A DNA stretch of 31,663 nucleotides from Chloroflexia bacterium (GCA_013698305.1 JACCVC010000053.1:1-31663), one strand, 5' to 3'; numbered from the stretch's first letter, positions 18,218-25,551 are shown. Notes: generated by a model not told the origin, from the sequence alone. Numbers and translations: made by a program.

Positions 18218-19759
18218 CTAAGAGGCTGTTTCCGTGTCGGAAGTGCCATAGTCGTTGGTGTTCCGGAACTCCTTCGTCACCTGCTCAAGCCGCGCGACGA
18301 GCTCGTCGGACAGCTTCTTCTCGGTGACGATCTGCTCCAGCAGGTCGGAGTGCGACGTGCGAAGCGTCTCGAGGTAGCGGCTCTGGAACTCGCCCACCCG
18401 CTCGGTCGGCACATCGTCGATGTAGCCGTTGGTGCCGGCCCATAGGATCGCGACCTGCTCTTCCACCGGCAGCGGGCTGTACTGCGGCTGCTTGAGCACC
18501 TCGGTCATCACCTGGCCGCGCTCGATCTGCCGTCGCGTCGAACGGTCCAGGTCGGAAGTACCGAACTGGGCGAACGCCGCGAGCGAACGGTAGTTGGCCA
18601 TGTCGAGCCGGAGACTACCGGCGACCTTGCTCATCGCCTTGATCTGCGCCGCGCCACCGACGCGGGAGACAGACTGACCGGTATTGATGGCGGGCCGGAT
18701 ACCCGCGTAGAACAGGTCGGTTTCGAGGAAGATCTGGCCGTCGGTGATCGAGATCACGTTAGTCGGAATGTAGGCCGAGATGTCACCGGCCTGGGTCTCG
18801 ATGATCGGCAGCGAGGTCAGCGAGCCGCCGCCGAGATCGTCGTGCATGCGGGCCGCGCGTTCCAGCAATCGGGAGTGAAGGTAGAAGACGTCACCAGGAT
18901 ACGCTTCGCGTCCCGGCGGGCGTCGCACCAGCAGCGACACCTGGCGATAGGCCTGGGCATGCTTGGTGAGATCGTCGTAGATGATCAGCGCATCATCGCC
19001 GTTCTCCATGAACTCCTCGCCCATCGCGGTTCCCGCGAATGGGGCGATGTACTGGAGCGGAGCCGGGTCGGCGGCGGAGGCGACGACGACGATCGTGTGC
19101 TCCATCGCATCGTTGTCTTCCAGCACCTGCACGATCTGGGCAACCTGCGCCTGGCGCTGGCCGATTGCGACGTAGATGCACTTCACGCCACTCTCGCGCT
19201 GGTTGATGATGGTATCGACGCCGATGACCGACTTGCCGGTCTGGCGGTCACCAAGAATCAGCTGGCGCTGCCCCCGACCGATCGGCGTCATCGAGTCAAT
19301 CGCCTTGATCCCGGTCTGGAGACCGGTGTCGACGTCCTGGCGCTTGACGACACCCGGCGCGATGCGCTCGATGTCGCGGGTCTTGTCAGTTTTGATCGGC
19401 CCCTTGCCGTCGATCGGCTCGCCGAGCGCATTCACCACGCGACCCAGCAACGCCTCACCGACCGGCACCGAGGCTACCGCGCCGGTGGTGCGGACCTCGT
19501 CGCCCTCTTCGATATCGGTGTAGTTGCCCATGACGATAACCGCCACGGAATCTTCCCCAAGGTTGAGGACGAGACCGCGGGTGCCTGTCTTGGTGAATTC
19601 CACCAACTCACTCTGCATCGCCCTGGTCAGGCCATGCACCGTCGCCACACCATCACCAACGCTGATCACCTGACCGACGTTGGTGATGGTGGCGTCGTCT
19701 GAAAATCCCTGGATCTGCTGCTTGAGCAGATCACTAATCTCGGTCGCGCGTACCGCCAT
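18218..19759 (-). CDS. atpA: F1 ATP synthase subunit alpha
   Basis: The non-catalytic nucleotide-binding subunit, 513 residues. The P-loop GDRQTGKS lies at 170-177; other landmarks are IGQRQAQVAQIV, the Walker B region DALIIYDDLTKHAQAYRQVSLLVRRPPGREAYPGDVFYLHSRLLERAA, and SVSRVGGAAQIKAMSKVAGSLRLDMANYRSLAAFAQFGTSDLD, a strongly conserved alpha signature. The ATG at 19759 is chosen over an upstream in-frame ATG because GGAG precedes it and the family starts near MxVRxxEISDLLKQQI. The 105-base gap to atpH shows only a weak GCGGC/GCCGC hairpin. Confidence 0.99.
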   Translation of the reverse strand: MAVRATEISDLLKQQIQGFSDDATITNVGQVISVGDGVATVHGLTRAMQSELVEFTKTGTRGLVLNLGEDSVAVIVMGNYTDIEEGDEVRTTGAVASVPVGEALLGRVVNALGEPIDGKGPIKTDKTRDIERIAPGVVKRQDVDTGLQTGIKAIDSMTPIGRGQRQLILGDRQTGKSVIGVDTIINQRESGVKCIYVAIGQRQAQVAQIVQVLEDNDAMEHTIVVVASAADPAPLQYIAPFAGTAMGEEFMENGDDALIIYDDLTKHAQAYRQVSLLVRRPPGREAYPGDVFYLHSRLLERAARMHDDLGGGSLTSLPIIETQAGDISAYIPTNVISITDGQIFLETDLFYAGIRPAINTGQSVSRVGGAAQIKAMSKVAGSLRLDMANYRSLAAFAQFGTSDLDRSTRRQIERGQVMTEVLKQPQYSPLPVEEQVAILWAGTNGYIDDVPTERVGEFQSRYLETLRTSHSDLLEQIVTEKKLSDELVARLEQVTKEFRNTNDYGTSDTETAS

Positions 19760-19864
19760 GATCGCTCCGTTCTTCCGCGACGCCATTGCCGCTGGGCGCG
19801 GGAACTATGTCTACTCGTACATCAGGACAAACGCGGCCTGCCGCATCATTCGGCTCATTCCGGG

Positions 19865-20395
19865 TCAGGATGCCTTGAGCCGCGTCCGCAGTCGCCGCAA
19901 CCGGGTCTGAACGCTGCCGTCAATCACGGAATCGCCGATCTGGGCGATGAGCCCGCCGATGATGCCCGGATCGGTATGCATCCGAAGCTCAACGTCCTTG
20001 CCGACGATAGTGCTCAGCCGCTCACGAACCGCCTGCTGTGCGTCCTCGTCAAGCGGTTCCGCGGTCGTCACGTCGGCCATCACGATGCCCCGCTCGGCCA
20101 GCACGGCCTCGTCGAAGAGCTCTGCCAACTCGGGAATGATCCCGGTGCGATGACCATCAACCAGCATGTGCGCGAGATTCCTGGCTTCAGGCTGCGCATC
20201 CCGCAGGATAATGTCCATCGCCTTCTTCTTTTCGGCGCTCTGCACGCTCGGGTTTTGCAGATACGTCGCTACGGCACGATCGTCGACGGTCGCGCCGAGC
20301 CGCTGGAGATCCTGCTGCCAGGCGTCGAAGCTCTGCTGTTCCCGAGCCACTTCGACGATTGCCTGCACGTAGCGCTTTGCTGCTCCGCTTGCCAT
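19865..20395 (-). CDS. atpH: F1 ATP synthase subunit delta
   Basis: The delta subunit joins the alpha3-beta3 head to the peripheral stalk. The 176-residue product has the N-terminal helical domain (MASGAAKRYVQAIVEVAREQQSFDAWQQDL) and the C-terminal signature DVELRMHTDPGIIGGLIAQIGDSVIDGSVQTRLRRLRTRLK. The ATG at 20395 is supported by AGGGAG upstream. It is separated from atpF by 178 bases containing a complete hairpin element and an additional unit, the longest gap between F1Fo subunit genes here apart from atpB-atpE. Confidence 0.96.
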   Translation of the reverse strand: MASGAAKRYVQAIVEVAREQQSFDAWQQDLQRLGATVDDRAVATYLQNPSVQSAEKKKAMDIILRDAQPEARNLAHMLVDGHRTGIIPELAELFDEAVLAERGIVMADVTTAEPLDEDAQQAVRERLSTIVGKDVELRMHTDPGIIGGLIAQIGDSVIDGSVQTRLRRLRTRLKAS

Positions 20396-20434
20396 CGCTC
20401 GTCCGCTCCCTGTCGTTCTCGTACCTGTCTCTAT

Positions 20435-20513
20435 CGCGTAAGGATCGACCTTGTGTCGGTCCGGTGCAATGTCATTGATCCACACGGGCGGACACGGGGT
20501 CCGCCCCTACGCG
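20435..20513. repeat. Complete hairpin repeat element between atpF and atpH
   Basis: Ends CGCGTAAGG and CCCTACGCG are inverted repeats matching at 8 of 9 positions. Left hairpin 20442-20462: GGATCGAC and GTCGGTCC around CTTGT. Right hairpin 20486-20506: GGGCGGAC and GTCCGCCC around ACGGG. A 23-base spacer joins them. The left loop type is the reverse complement of the right one, the same head-to-head plan as at 12233-12304 although the stem sequences differ. Confidence 0.85.
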
Positions 20514-20544
20514 TTCCGTGACGCAACGATGTCGCCCAGAACAC

Positions 20545-20565
20545 GGACCGACACAAGGTCGGTCC
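20545..20565. repeat. ACAAG-loop hairpin unit downstream of atpF
   Basis: GGACCGAC and GTCGGTCC form a perfect 8-bp stem around ACAAG, nine bases after the atpF stop on the transcribed (minus) strand. The stem is nearly the reverse complement of the unit at 20442-20462, so the region contains three related hairpins in 125 bases. Confidence 0.75.
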
Positions 20566-20573
20566 GCACATGA

Positions 20574-21086
20574 CTACGCGTTGGTGGTTCCGGTCGACGG
20601 GCCGCCCGCTTCTGCGAGCGTCTCCGTAATCAGTCGCGACTGCGCCGCCGGATCGAGCTCCTTGCGCACAATCCGCCCAGCCGCCATAACCGCCAGGTCC
20701 GCAACCTCGTTGCGAAGCTGCTGGCGCGCCAACTCTGTCTCCTGGCGAAGCGTGCCGCGGGCGCGCTCAAGGTACTCGTCCGACTGGGCGGCGGCCTCTT
20801 CACGCGCTCTCGCGATCAGCTGTTCGCTGGTAGTCCGGGAGTTTGCGACGATTTCCTGCGCCTCGCGACGCGCCTCCTGCAGGACCTGCTCATTCCGGGC
20901 CTGGGTATCCTTCAGCTCGGCTTGCATTCGCTCAGCAGATTCCATGCTTTCGCGAATCTTGTCCTGTCGCTCGTCGAGCAGATTCGTGATCGGCCCGACG
21001 GCGAATTTCCACAGGAGGCCGATGAACACAATGAACGCGACCAACTGAATGATCAGTTGCCATCCATTGATCCCGAGTGCATCCAC
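20574..21086 (-). CDS. atpF: Fo ATP synthase subunit b
   Basis: The b subunit forms the peripheral stalk as a dimer. The 170-residue product has one N-terminal membrane helix (about 8-30, GWQLIIQLVAFIVFIGLLWKFAVGPI) followed by a long charged helix (about 35-140) suited to a coiled coil, and the AVMAAGRIVRKELDPAAQSRLITETL delta-binding region. Only one b-type gene is present, so this is a homodimeric stalk. The start is GTG at 21086, with a near-perfect AAGGAGG upstream. A small hairpin (21103-21116) sits directly before that Shine-Dalgarno. Confidence 0.97.
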   Translation of the reverse strand: MDALGINGWQLIIQLVAFIVFIGLLWKFAVGPITNLLDERQDKIRESMESAERMQAELKDTQARNEQVLQEARREAQEIVANSRTTSEQLIARAREEAAAQSDEYLERARGTLRQETELARQQLRNEVADLAVMAAGRIVRKELDPAAQSRLITETLAEAGGPSTGTTNA

Positions 21087-21102
21087 GATCAGCCCCTCCT
21101 TC

Positions 21103-21116
21103 GCGGGATAACCCGC
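21103..21116 (-). other. Small hairpin abutting the atpF Shine-Dalgarno
   Basis: GCGGG and CCCGC pair around ATAA (plus-strand reading), ending two bases from the AAGGAGG of atpF. A hairpin just upstream of a Shine-Dalgarno can keep the site open or protect the 5' end after cleavage. The function is inferred. Confidence 0.35.
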
Positions 21117-21127
21117 TCATCCAGTCA

Positions 21128-21158
21128 GCGTCTCATGGCGGCATCCGCAAGCAGACGC
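21128..21158 (-). other. Nested hairpin after atpE
   Basis: GCGTCT and AGACGC form an outer 6-bp stem, and GCGG and CCGC an inner stem around CAT. It begins about 20 bases after the atpE stop on the transcribed strand. A stem there could stabilise the upstream atpE message, the subunit needed in most copies, or partly terminate transcription. It lacks a T tract. Confidence 0.45.
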
Positions 21159-21178
21159 CACCACGGTTGTTGGCGGGA

Positions 21179-21421
21179 TTAGACGAACAGGATGATGATG
21201 GCGATAACGAACGCGTAGATCGCGACCGCTTCGGCCAGCGCCGCGCCGATGATCATCGTGGTGCGGATGTCGCCTGCGGCTTCCGGGTTGCGACCAAGGG
21301 CTTCCATCGCGCCTCGCACCGCCATACCGAGGCCAAGTCCGGGACCGAGCGCGCCGAGACCGATGGCCAGCGCCGCGCCAATATATCGGACACCATCAAC
21401 TTCGGTGATACCGTCGAACAT
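21179..21421 (-). CDS. atpE: Fo ATP synthase subunit c
   Basis: The proteolipid that forms the rotating membrane ring. The 80-residue product is a two-helix hairpin. The first helix has the Gly-rich packing motif GLGALGPGLGLG, the polar loop is RNPEA (44-48), and the ion-binding carboxylate is E64 in GAALAEAVAIYAF. The residue after E64 is Ala; Na+-binding rings usually have Ser or Thr there, so H+ coupling is inferred. The ATG at 21421 has AGGAGG at 9 bases, one of the best ribosome binding sites of the operon, as expected for the most abundant subunit. The 188-base leader holds a CRISPR-repeat-like hairpin. Confidence 0.97.
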   Translation of the reverse strand: MFDGITEVDGVRYIGAALAIGLGALGPGLGLGMAVRGAMEALGRNPEAAGDIRTTMIIGAALAEAVAIYAFVIAIIILFV

Positions 21422-21539
21422 GTGATGTTTCCTCCTGCCGGCGCCTGTCGTCCATTCCGACGGCCCGTTGTTGTTTCCGTAGCAGGTCAGCACCGCGCCG
21501 CCTGCCGTTTCTCGAAAGAAACTGCTCAATCGAGCTTCC

Positions 21540-21591
21540 GTCACTCGTGCGGTCCATCCCCACGCAGGTGGGAACCATTCCGGGGAGTGAC
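21540..21591. repeat. Structured segment between atpB and atpE containing a type I-E CRISPR-like repeat
   Basis: GTCACTC (21540-21546) and GAGTGAC (21585-21591) are a perfect 7-bp inverted repeat. Between them, 21550-21576 reads on the minus strand GGTTCCCAC, CTGC, then GTGGGGATGGACCG. That is the layout of type I-E CRISPR repeats: a central CCCAC/GTGGG stem, a GGTTCC start and a GATGGACCG end. No second copy occurs at 61-base spacing on either side and there are no cas genes, so it is not an array. It is either a stray repeat or a coincidental RNA hairpin in the atpE leader. Confidence 0.5.
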
Positions 21592-21609
21592 AACACTCGC
21601 AAAGGGTGA

Positions 21610-22605
21610 TTAGTCGCCCGCCGGCGCGGCTGCGCCCCGGGTCGTCGTGGTGGCATCCGCCGGAGCGTGATCGCGCGCATCTTCATGCTCGTGATCATCG
21701 TGACCGGCGGCAGCCAGGGTAATGTAGATCAGGGTCAGCAGCGCGAAGACCAGCGCCTGGATGGTTCCAAAGAGAACTTCCAGTCCGATGAAGACCACCG
21801 GAAACACCGCCGGAATCACCGCGATCTTGATGGCGTTTGCCATCGCGTACATGACGGCCAGCAACACTTCGCCGGCGAACACGTTGCCGAACAACCGGGC
21901 GGAGAGCGAGATAATGCGGGAAAGTTCGGAGATGATCTCGATGGGAAGAATGAATGGGGGGTCGGCCATGTGCTTGATCCGACCCACGACACCGTGCGCG
22001 GAGATTCCGGCGACCTGCACCACCGTAAACGTGAGCAGGGACATCGCCAGCGTCATGTTGAGGTCGGCGGTGGCGGGACGGAAGAGCGGAATGCGCTCCT
22101 CCCCATGACCATCGTCTTCGGCGGTCGTTGCCGCCACCGACGCGTCATCATCTTCATCAGTGCTGTCCGCGGCATCGGCGACGGCGGCATCGGCGATGTC
22201 GCCTTCAGGAGTCGACTCCGCGCCGATCTCGGTGACGTCAAGCGTGGCGTCTCCACCATCCTCAGCATGCTCCTCTTCCTCGACAAGCACAATCGTGCCC
22301 ACGCCAGGGAGCAGGCCCGAGAGGTTGGCGAACAGGACAAAGATGAAGATCCCGGCAATCAGTGGAAAGATGCGCCGGCCGATTCGCTTGCCTGCGGTGC
22401 CTTCGACGAGACCCAGCAGGAACTCGATGATCATCTCGAGGAATCCCTGCCCGCGACCAGGGATGAACTTCGCGCCGCGGGCAATCGTGCCGAAAACGAG
22501 CAGGATCAGCCCCATCACCAGAAACATGGTGAGCATCGAATTGGTGATGGCAATGGGCCCGAGTTGGACCAGCGTCTCCGCCGAGAGTGAAACGTGGATT
22601 TCCAT
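21610..22605 (-). CDS. atpB: Fo ATP synthase subunit a with acidic insert
   Basis: Subunit a carries the proton half-channels. The 331-residue product is longer than the usual 230-280. It has a membrane helix at about 18-40, a second at about 80-100 (FPLIAGIFIFVLFANLSGLLPG), then an insert at about 109-171 with 25 Asp/Glu and only one basic residue, apart from His. Normal sequence resumes at IPLFRPATADLNMTLAMSLL, and the essential Arg is R237 in SLSARLFGNVFAGEVLL. The C-terminus adds a His/Asp-rich tail (GHDDHEHEDARDHAPAD) and an Ala/Thr-rich end. By standard topology the insert faces outside the membrane. The start ATG at 22605 opens directly into the conserved region. Confidence 0.96.
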   Translation of the reverse strand: MEIHVSLSAETLVQLGPIAITNSMLTMFLVMGLILLVFGTIARGAKFIPGRGQGFLEMIIEFLLGLVEGTAGKRIGRRIFPLIAGIFIFVLFANLSGLLPGVGTIVLVEEEEHAEDGGDATLDVTEIGAESTPEGDIADAAVADAADSTDEDDDASVAATTAEDDGHGEERIPLFRPATADLNMTLAMSLLTFTVVQVAGISAHGVVGRIKHMADPPFILPIEIISELSRIISLSARLFGNVFAGEVLLAVMYAMANAIKIAVIPAVFPVVFIGLEVLFGTIQALVFALLTLIYITLAAAGHDDHEHEDARDHAPADATTTTRGAAAPAGD

Positions 22606-22682
22606 GAGCTAGGCGTCTCTCCTCACCAATCTGGCAACCGGCGCGTTCGGGCGGTTCATCGACGATGGTCTCCGTGGCACAC

Positions 22683-22702
22683 AAAAAACCGCCATCGCGG
22701 TT
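22683..22702 (-). terminator. Intrinsic terminator-like hairpin between atpI and atpB
   Basis: On the minus strand AACCGC and GCGGTT pair around GATG and are followed by TTTT then GTGTG. This is a compact intrinsic terminator, placed after atpI and about 80 bases before atpB. Since atpB-C would be expected to be read from upstream, it may be a partial terminator or attenuator. Confidence 0.55.
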
Positions 22703-22711
22703 GTCCGTTCC

Positions 22712-22717
22712 ATTGTA
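22712..22717 (-). promoter_or_regulatory. Possible -10 element just upstream of the internal terminator
   Basis: TACAAT on the minus strand matches the -10 consensus at five of six positions. It lies about 10 bases upstream of the hairpin at 22683-22702, so any transcript from it would meet the hairpin almost at once. The -35 region is poor. Confidence 0.25.
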
Positions 22718-22748
22718 CGCCTGTGTGGCGAATCTGATCGGGCGATGG

Positions 22749-23039
22749 TCATTTGCGCCGACGTTTCTCGATCTGTGTTCCCAGCTTCCGGCCCAACGGA
22801 CCGGCCTCGCGGTCCTTCCGGTTGATCAGCGTCAACTCATAGAGTTGATAGCCAGCCGCCACCAGCCCAATCACCACGCCGATCAGCGTCAGAATCGGGG
22901 TTGTGCTGAGAAACTGATCGAGGAAGATGCCGCCGACAATGAAGATCACGAGCGAGGCGACAATCGAGCATCCGAGTCCTGAAACAGCACCGAGCGCTCG
23001 AAAATCCTTGACGTCCTCTGGCCCAAATCCCTGGGACAC
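22749..23039 (-). CDS. atpI: AtpI/AtpZ family F1Fo assembly protein
   Basis: The 96-residue product has a short polar N-terminus, two membrane helices (about 18-45 and 48-72) and a very basic C-terminus (GPLGRKLGTQIEKRRRK). The IVGGIFLDQFLSTTPILTLIGVVIGLVAAGYQLYEL core with its GxFLD motif is typical of the AtpZ/AtpI group encoded first in many atp operons. These proteins help assemble the c-ring and may carry Mg2+ or Ca2+. The start is GTG at 23039, with AAAAGGGGTG upstream. It is the first gene of the operon. Confidence 0.85.
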   Translation of the reverse strand: MSQGFGPEDVKDFRALGAVSGLGCSIVASLVIFIVGGIFLDQFLSTTPILTLIGVVIGLVAAGYQLYELTLINRKDREAGPLGRKLGTQIEKRRRK

Positions 23040-23111
23040 TATTCACCCCTTTTCGATTGCGAATAATATCACAATCTTTCCGATCAACGACAACGACGAG
23101 GGTCCTCATTC

Positions 23112-23117
23112 ATTATA
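23112..23117 (-). promoter_or_regulatory. Predicted -10 element of the ATP synthase operon
   Basis: A perfect TATAAT lies on the minus strand 73-78 bases upstream of the atpI start. The -35 region at 17 bases (TGATTG) is poor. It is the best promoter-like sequence in the 310-base gap between atpI and the divergent MATE gene. Confidence 0.5.
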
Positions 23118-23184
23118 CGTGCGCATCGTTGCCACAATCACCGCGTGTTCCCTGCATCATAGAGCATCGTGATGCACGGCGTAC

Positions 23185-23205
23185 GGGCGGACTCCATGTC
23201 CGTCC
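23185..23205. repeat. Hairpin unit upstream of the MATE gene
   Basis: GGGCGGAC and GTCCGTCC form an 8-bp stem with one G-T wobble around TCCAT. Arms and geometry match the repeat family, but the loop departs from the ACRRG pattern, and GTAC stands where CTAG/CGTAG would be expected. It may be a decayed copy. Confidence 0.5.
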
Positions 23206-23349
23206 AATTCCAGGTGACATTGCCTGATCTCACTGCTACGCTTCTGAGTCGTATTCGGCCATCCCGCCCGATGGTCGCAATCGGGTCCCGGCAACGTCGC
23301 AACGACCACAACCGCGGCGCACTCGTGAAACCTGGCCCGGAGCAACCTC

Positions 23350-24765
23350 GTGTCCGAACCTACGGTCATTCCCGAAACCATTCCAACGGACTCCCAGGAC
23401 GCGCCGCCCGAGATGAGCCAGCGGCGCGTGCTCAAGCTGGCGGTGCCGATCATCGGCGAGAACCTGCTGCAAACATCGGTCGGGGTGGTCGACACGCTGT
23501 TCGTGGCGGCGCTCGGATCAGCCGCGCTGGCCGGGATCGGCGTGGCGCTGGAGATCGTCTTCTTCGCCATTGCGATTCTCAGCTCAATCGCGATCGGCGG
23601 CACGGTACTCGTCTCCCAGGCGATCGGCGCCCGAAGCCAGGAGGAGGCCAACCGTCTCGCCCGGCAGACCGTGATCTGGGGGTTGCTGCTTTCCATTCCG
23701 CTGGCGGTGGTCAGCTACGTTCTCGCCCCGCCTCTGGTCGGACTGTTCCGCACGGAGCCAGACGTCGCCGTGGAAGCGGTCACCTATCTCCGAATCACCG
23801 GCGCGACCATCATCACCTTGCTGATGACCTTCGTCTGCGGCGCGGTGCTGCGGGGCGCGGGCGATGGCCAGACACCGCTGCGCGCCTCCATCGTCGCCAA
23901 CGTCATCAATGTGTTTCTGGCCTACGCCATGATCTTCGGCGAGTTCGGCTTCCCCCGCCTGGAAGTCGCCGGCAGCGCCTGGAGCACGACCATCTCCCGT
24001 GCTGTCGCGGCTGGGATCCTGCTTTGGTTTCTCTTCTCCGGACGCCGGGCAATATCGCTGCGGGGCAGAAACGGCTGGCTGCCCCGACCCCGCACGGCGT
24101 CGTCCCTGATGAAGCTGGGCGTGCCCGCCGCCATCGAGCAGATGTTGATGTCCGCCGGCTTCACGACGATGGTGGCCATCGTCGCCGTGCTCGGCACCAA
24201 CGCGCTCGCCGCCCAGCAGATCAGCTTCACCGCCCTCTCCCTCGCCTTTTTGCCGGGATTCGGCTTTGCCACTGCGGCAACTGCCCTCGTCGGCCAGAGC
24301 CTCGGCGCGCGCGACCTTGACGCCGCCCGGTTCGCAGCGCGGGTCTCCGCTCGCTGGTCCTTGATCTGGATGACCATCGGCGGGCTGATCTACTTTGTCT
24401 TGAGTGAAAGCATCCTTGGCATCTTCACCGACGATCCCGCCGTGATCGACCAAGGCACGGGCGCGCTCCGGACACTGGCGCTGGGCCTGCCGTTCTGGGC
24501 GTTCTGGACCGTGTTCGGCGGCTCGCTGCGCGGTCTTGGAGATGCCCGCACGCCGATGATCGCCAGCGTTAGCTCGATGTGGCTGGCGGTCGGCCTTGCA
24601 TGGATCGGCGTCAACTGGTTCGATCAGTCGCTCACGTTCGTCTGGGCAACGTTCCTCCTGACCACGCCGATCGCGGCCGTCATCAACACCCGCAGCTTCG
24701 CCCGACGCCTGGAAACGACCCGCGAGAATCTCCGCGCTGGCATCCCACCGCCGACACCAGCATGA
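23350..24765 (+). CDS. MATE family efflux transporter
   Basis: The 471-residue product has about 12 membrane helices in two similar halves, typical of MATE (NorM/DinF-like) cation-drug antiporters. The first half shows VLKLAVPIIGENLLQTSVGVVDTLFVAALGSAALAGIGVA and the family's Q-A-x-GA element in TVLVSQAIGARSQEEA. The second half repeats it as LMKLGVPAAIEQMLMSAGFTTMVAIVAVLGTNALAAQQ and ALVGQSLGARDLDAA. LRGAGDGQTPLRASIVANVINVFLAY is also typical. The start is GTG, with GGAG seven bases upstream. Substrates (drugs, metabolites) and coupling ion are not deducible. It is a single gene, divergent from the atp operon. Confidence 0.94.
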   Translation: MSEPTVIPETIPTDSQDAPPEMSQRRVLKLAVPIIGENLLQTSVGVVDTLFVAALGSAALAGIGVALEIVFFAIAILSSIAIGGTVLVSQAIGARSQEEANRLARQTVIWGLLLSIPLAVVSYVLAPPLVGLFRTEPDVAVEAVTYLRITGATIITLLMTFVCGAVLRGAGDGQTPLRASIVANVINVFLAYAMIFGEFGFPRLEVAGSAWSTTISRAVAAGILLWFLFSGRRAISLRGRNGWLPRPRTASSLMKLGVPAAIEQMLMSAGFTTMVAIVAVLGTNALAAQQISFTALSLAFLPGFGFATAATALVGQSLGARDLDAARFAARVSARWSLIWMTIGGLIYFVLSESILGIFTDDPAVIDQGTGALRTLALGLPFWAFWTVFGGSLRGLGDARTPMIASVSSMWLAVGLAWIGVNWFDQSLTFVWATFLLTTPIAAVINTRSFARRLETTRENLRAGIPPPTPA

Positions 24766-24779
24766 CCCTCAATAGAGAT

Positions 24780-24817
24780 GAACATCGGGGGTGGTTCATA
24801 CGGCTCGCCCGGTGTTC
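24780..24817. terminator. Hairpin between convergent MATE and EF-hand protein genes
   Basis: GAACATCGGG and CCCGGTGTTC pair over 10 bp with one wobble and an 18-base loop, 15 bases after the MATE stop. No T tract is evident; it probably serves both convergent genes. Confidence 0.5.
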
Positions 24818-24854
24818 ATGACAGCTTCCTGATGTCAAGGATCACAATGCGAGT

Positions 24855-25382
24855 TCAATCGTCGTCACCGCCCCGATTATCCGGCGGTCCTCCACGTCCG
24901 CCAGGAGGTCCACCCTGGCCACCATTGCCTGGGCTTACCGGAGGCTCGGAGACGAAGGCTGGCGGACCGCCACTGCCCTGATTCTCCCCTGGCGAGACAC
25001 CGGCGCGAAGTAGACCTCCCGCCCAGGGCGGGGGCTCGTCGGTCGGATCGCGGTACTCGGCTCCGTTGACCGTGAGAATGTCGACATCATCCCCGCGCCC
25101 GATGGTTCCACCCAGCGAGATCACTGTCCCGACAAGACCATCGAACTCAGCCTCGAGTGCCTCGACCACACCGTCACCGTCGTAGTCGGCCGGCGCGATC
25201 ATGATGGACAGATACGAGGTCGGGCCGAAATCGGCCTCGACGCCATCAACGACGTAAGCATTTCCGACCTTGGTCAATGTGCCAGTCAGTGTCGTCGTTT
25301 CCTGCTGGGCCGATGTGGGCGAAAGCATGGTCATGGACAGAATGGCCCCGGCGAACATCGCGATCATCCGTCGAATGGTCAT
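24855..25382 (-). CDS. Secreted protein with an EF-hand loop and Gly/Pro-rich tail
   Basis: The 175-residue product starts with a signal peptide (MTIRRMIAMFAGAILSMTML, cleavage probably after TSA at 23-25). Residues 30-112 form a small beta-rich region with the paired phrases YVVDGVEADFG and ILTVNGAEYRD. Between them DYDGDGVVEALE (66-77) fits a canonical EF-hand loop, with Asp at 1, 3 and 5, Gly at 6 and Glu at 12, so Ca2+ binding is likely. The tail from 115 is Gly/Pro-rich and ends in acidic residues, as in disordered surface linkers. The ATG at 25382 has GGAAGGAG upstream. I recognise no family beyond this. It lies downstream of the CDF gene, separated by 169 bases. Confidence 0.8.
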   Translation of the reverse strand: MTIRRMIAMFAGAILSMTMLSPTSAQQETTTLTGTLTKVGNAYVVDGVEADFGPTSYLSIMIAPADYDGDGVVEALEAEFDGLVGTVISLGGTIGRGDDVDILTVNGAEYRDPTDEPPPWAGGLLRAGVSPGENQGSGGPPAFVSEPPVSPGNGGQGGPPGGRGGPPDNRGGDDD

Positions 25383-25551
25383 TGGCGGGCTCCTTCCAAA
25401 ATAGTGAATCGATGCAAAACCTGGTAGGGCCGAAGAGTGCGCCGTTGCCGCACGACAAGGCGCGTCTCGCGCAGGACTTTATCATGTCGACGCCGACGAT
25501 GCGGACCAGGGAGCCCCTGCCCGCCCGAACGTCAACACACCGCGAACCGCG

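Noticed and set aside
21540..21600. CRISPR array
   Set aside because: Only one repeat-like unit is present, with no second copy at array spacing and no cas genes, so it is reported only as a solitary similarity.
21667..22590. 307-codon His/Asp/Gln-rich plus-strand frame opposite atpB
   Set aside because: It covers exactly the atpB coding region; its composition reflects the complement of hydrophobic codons.
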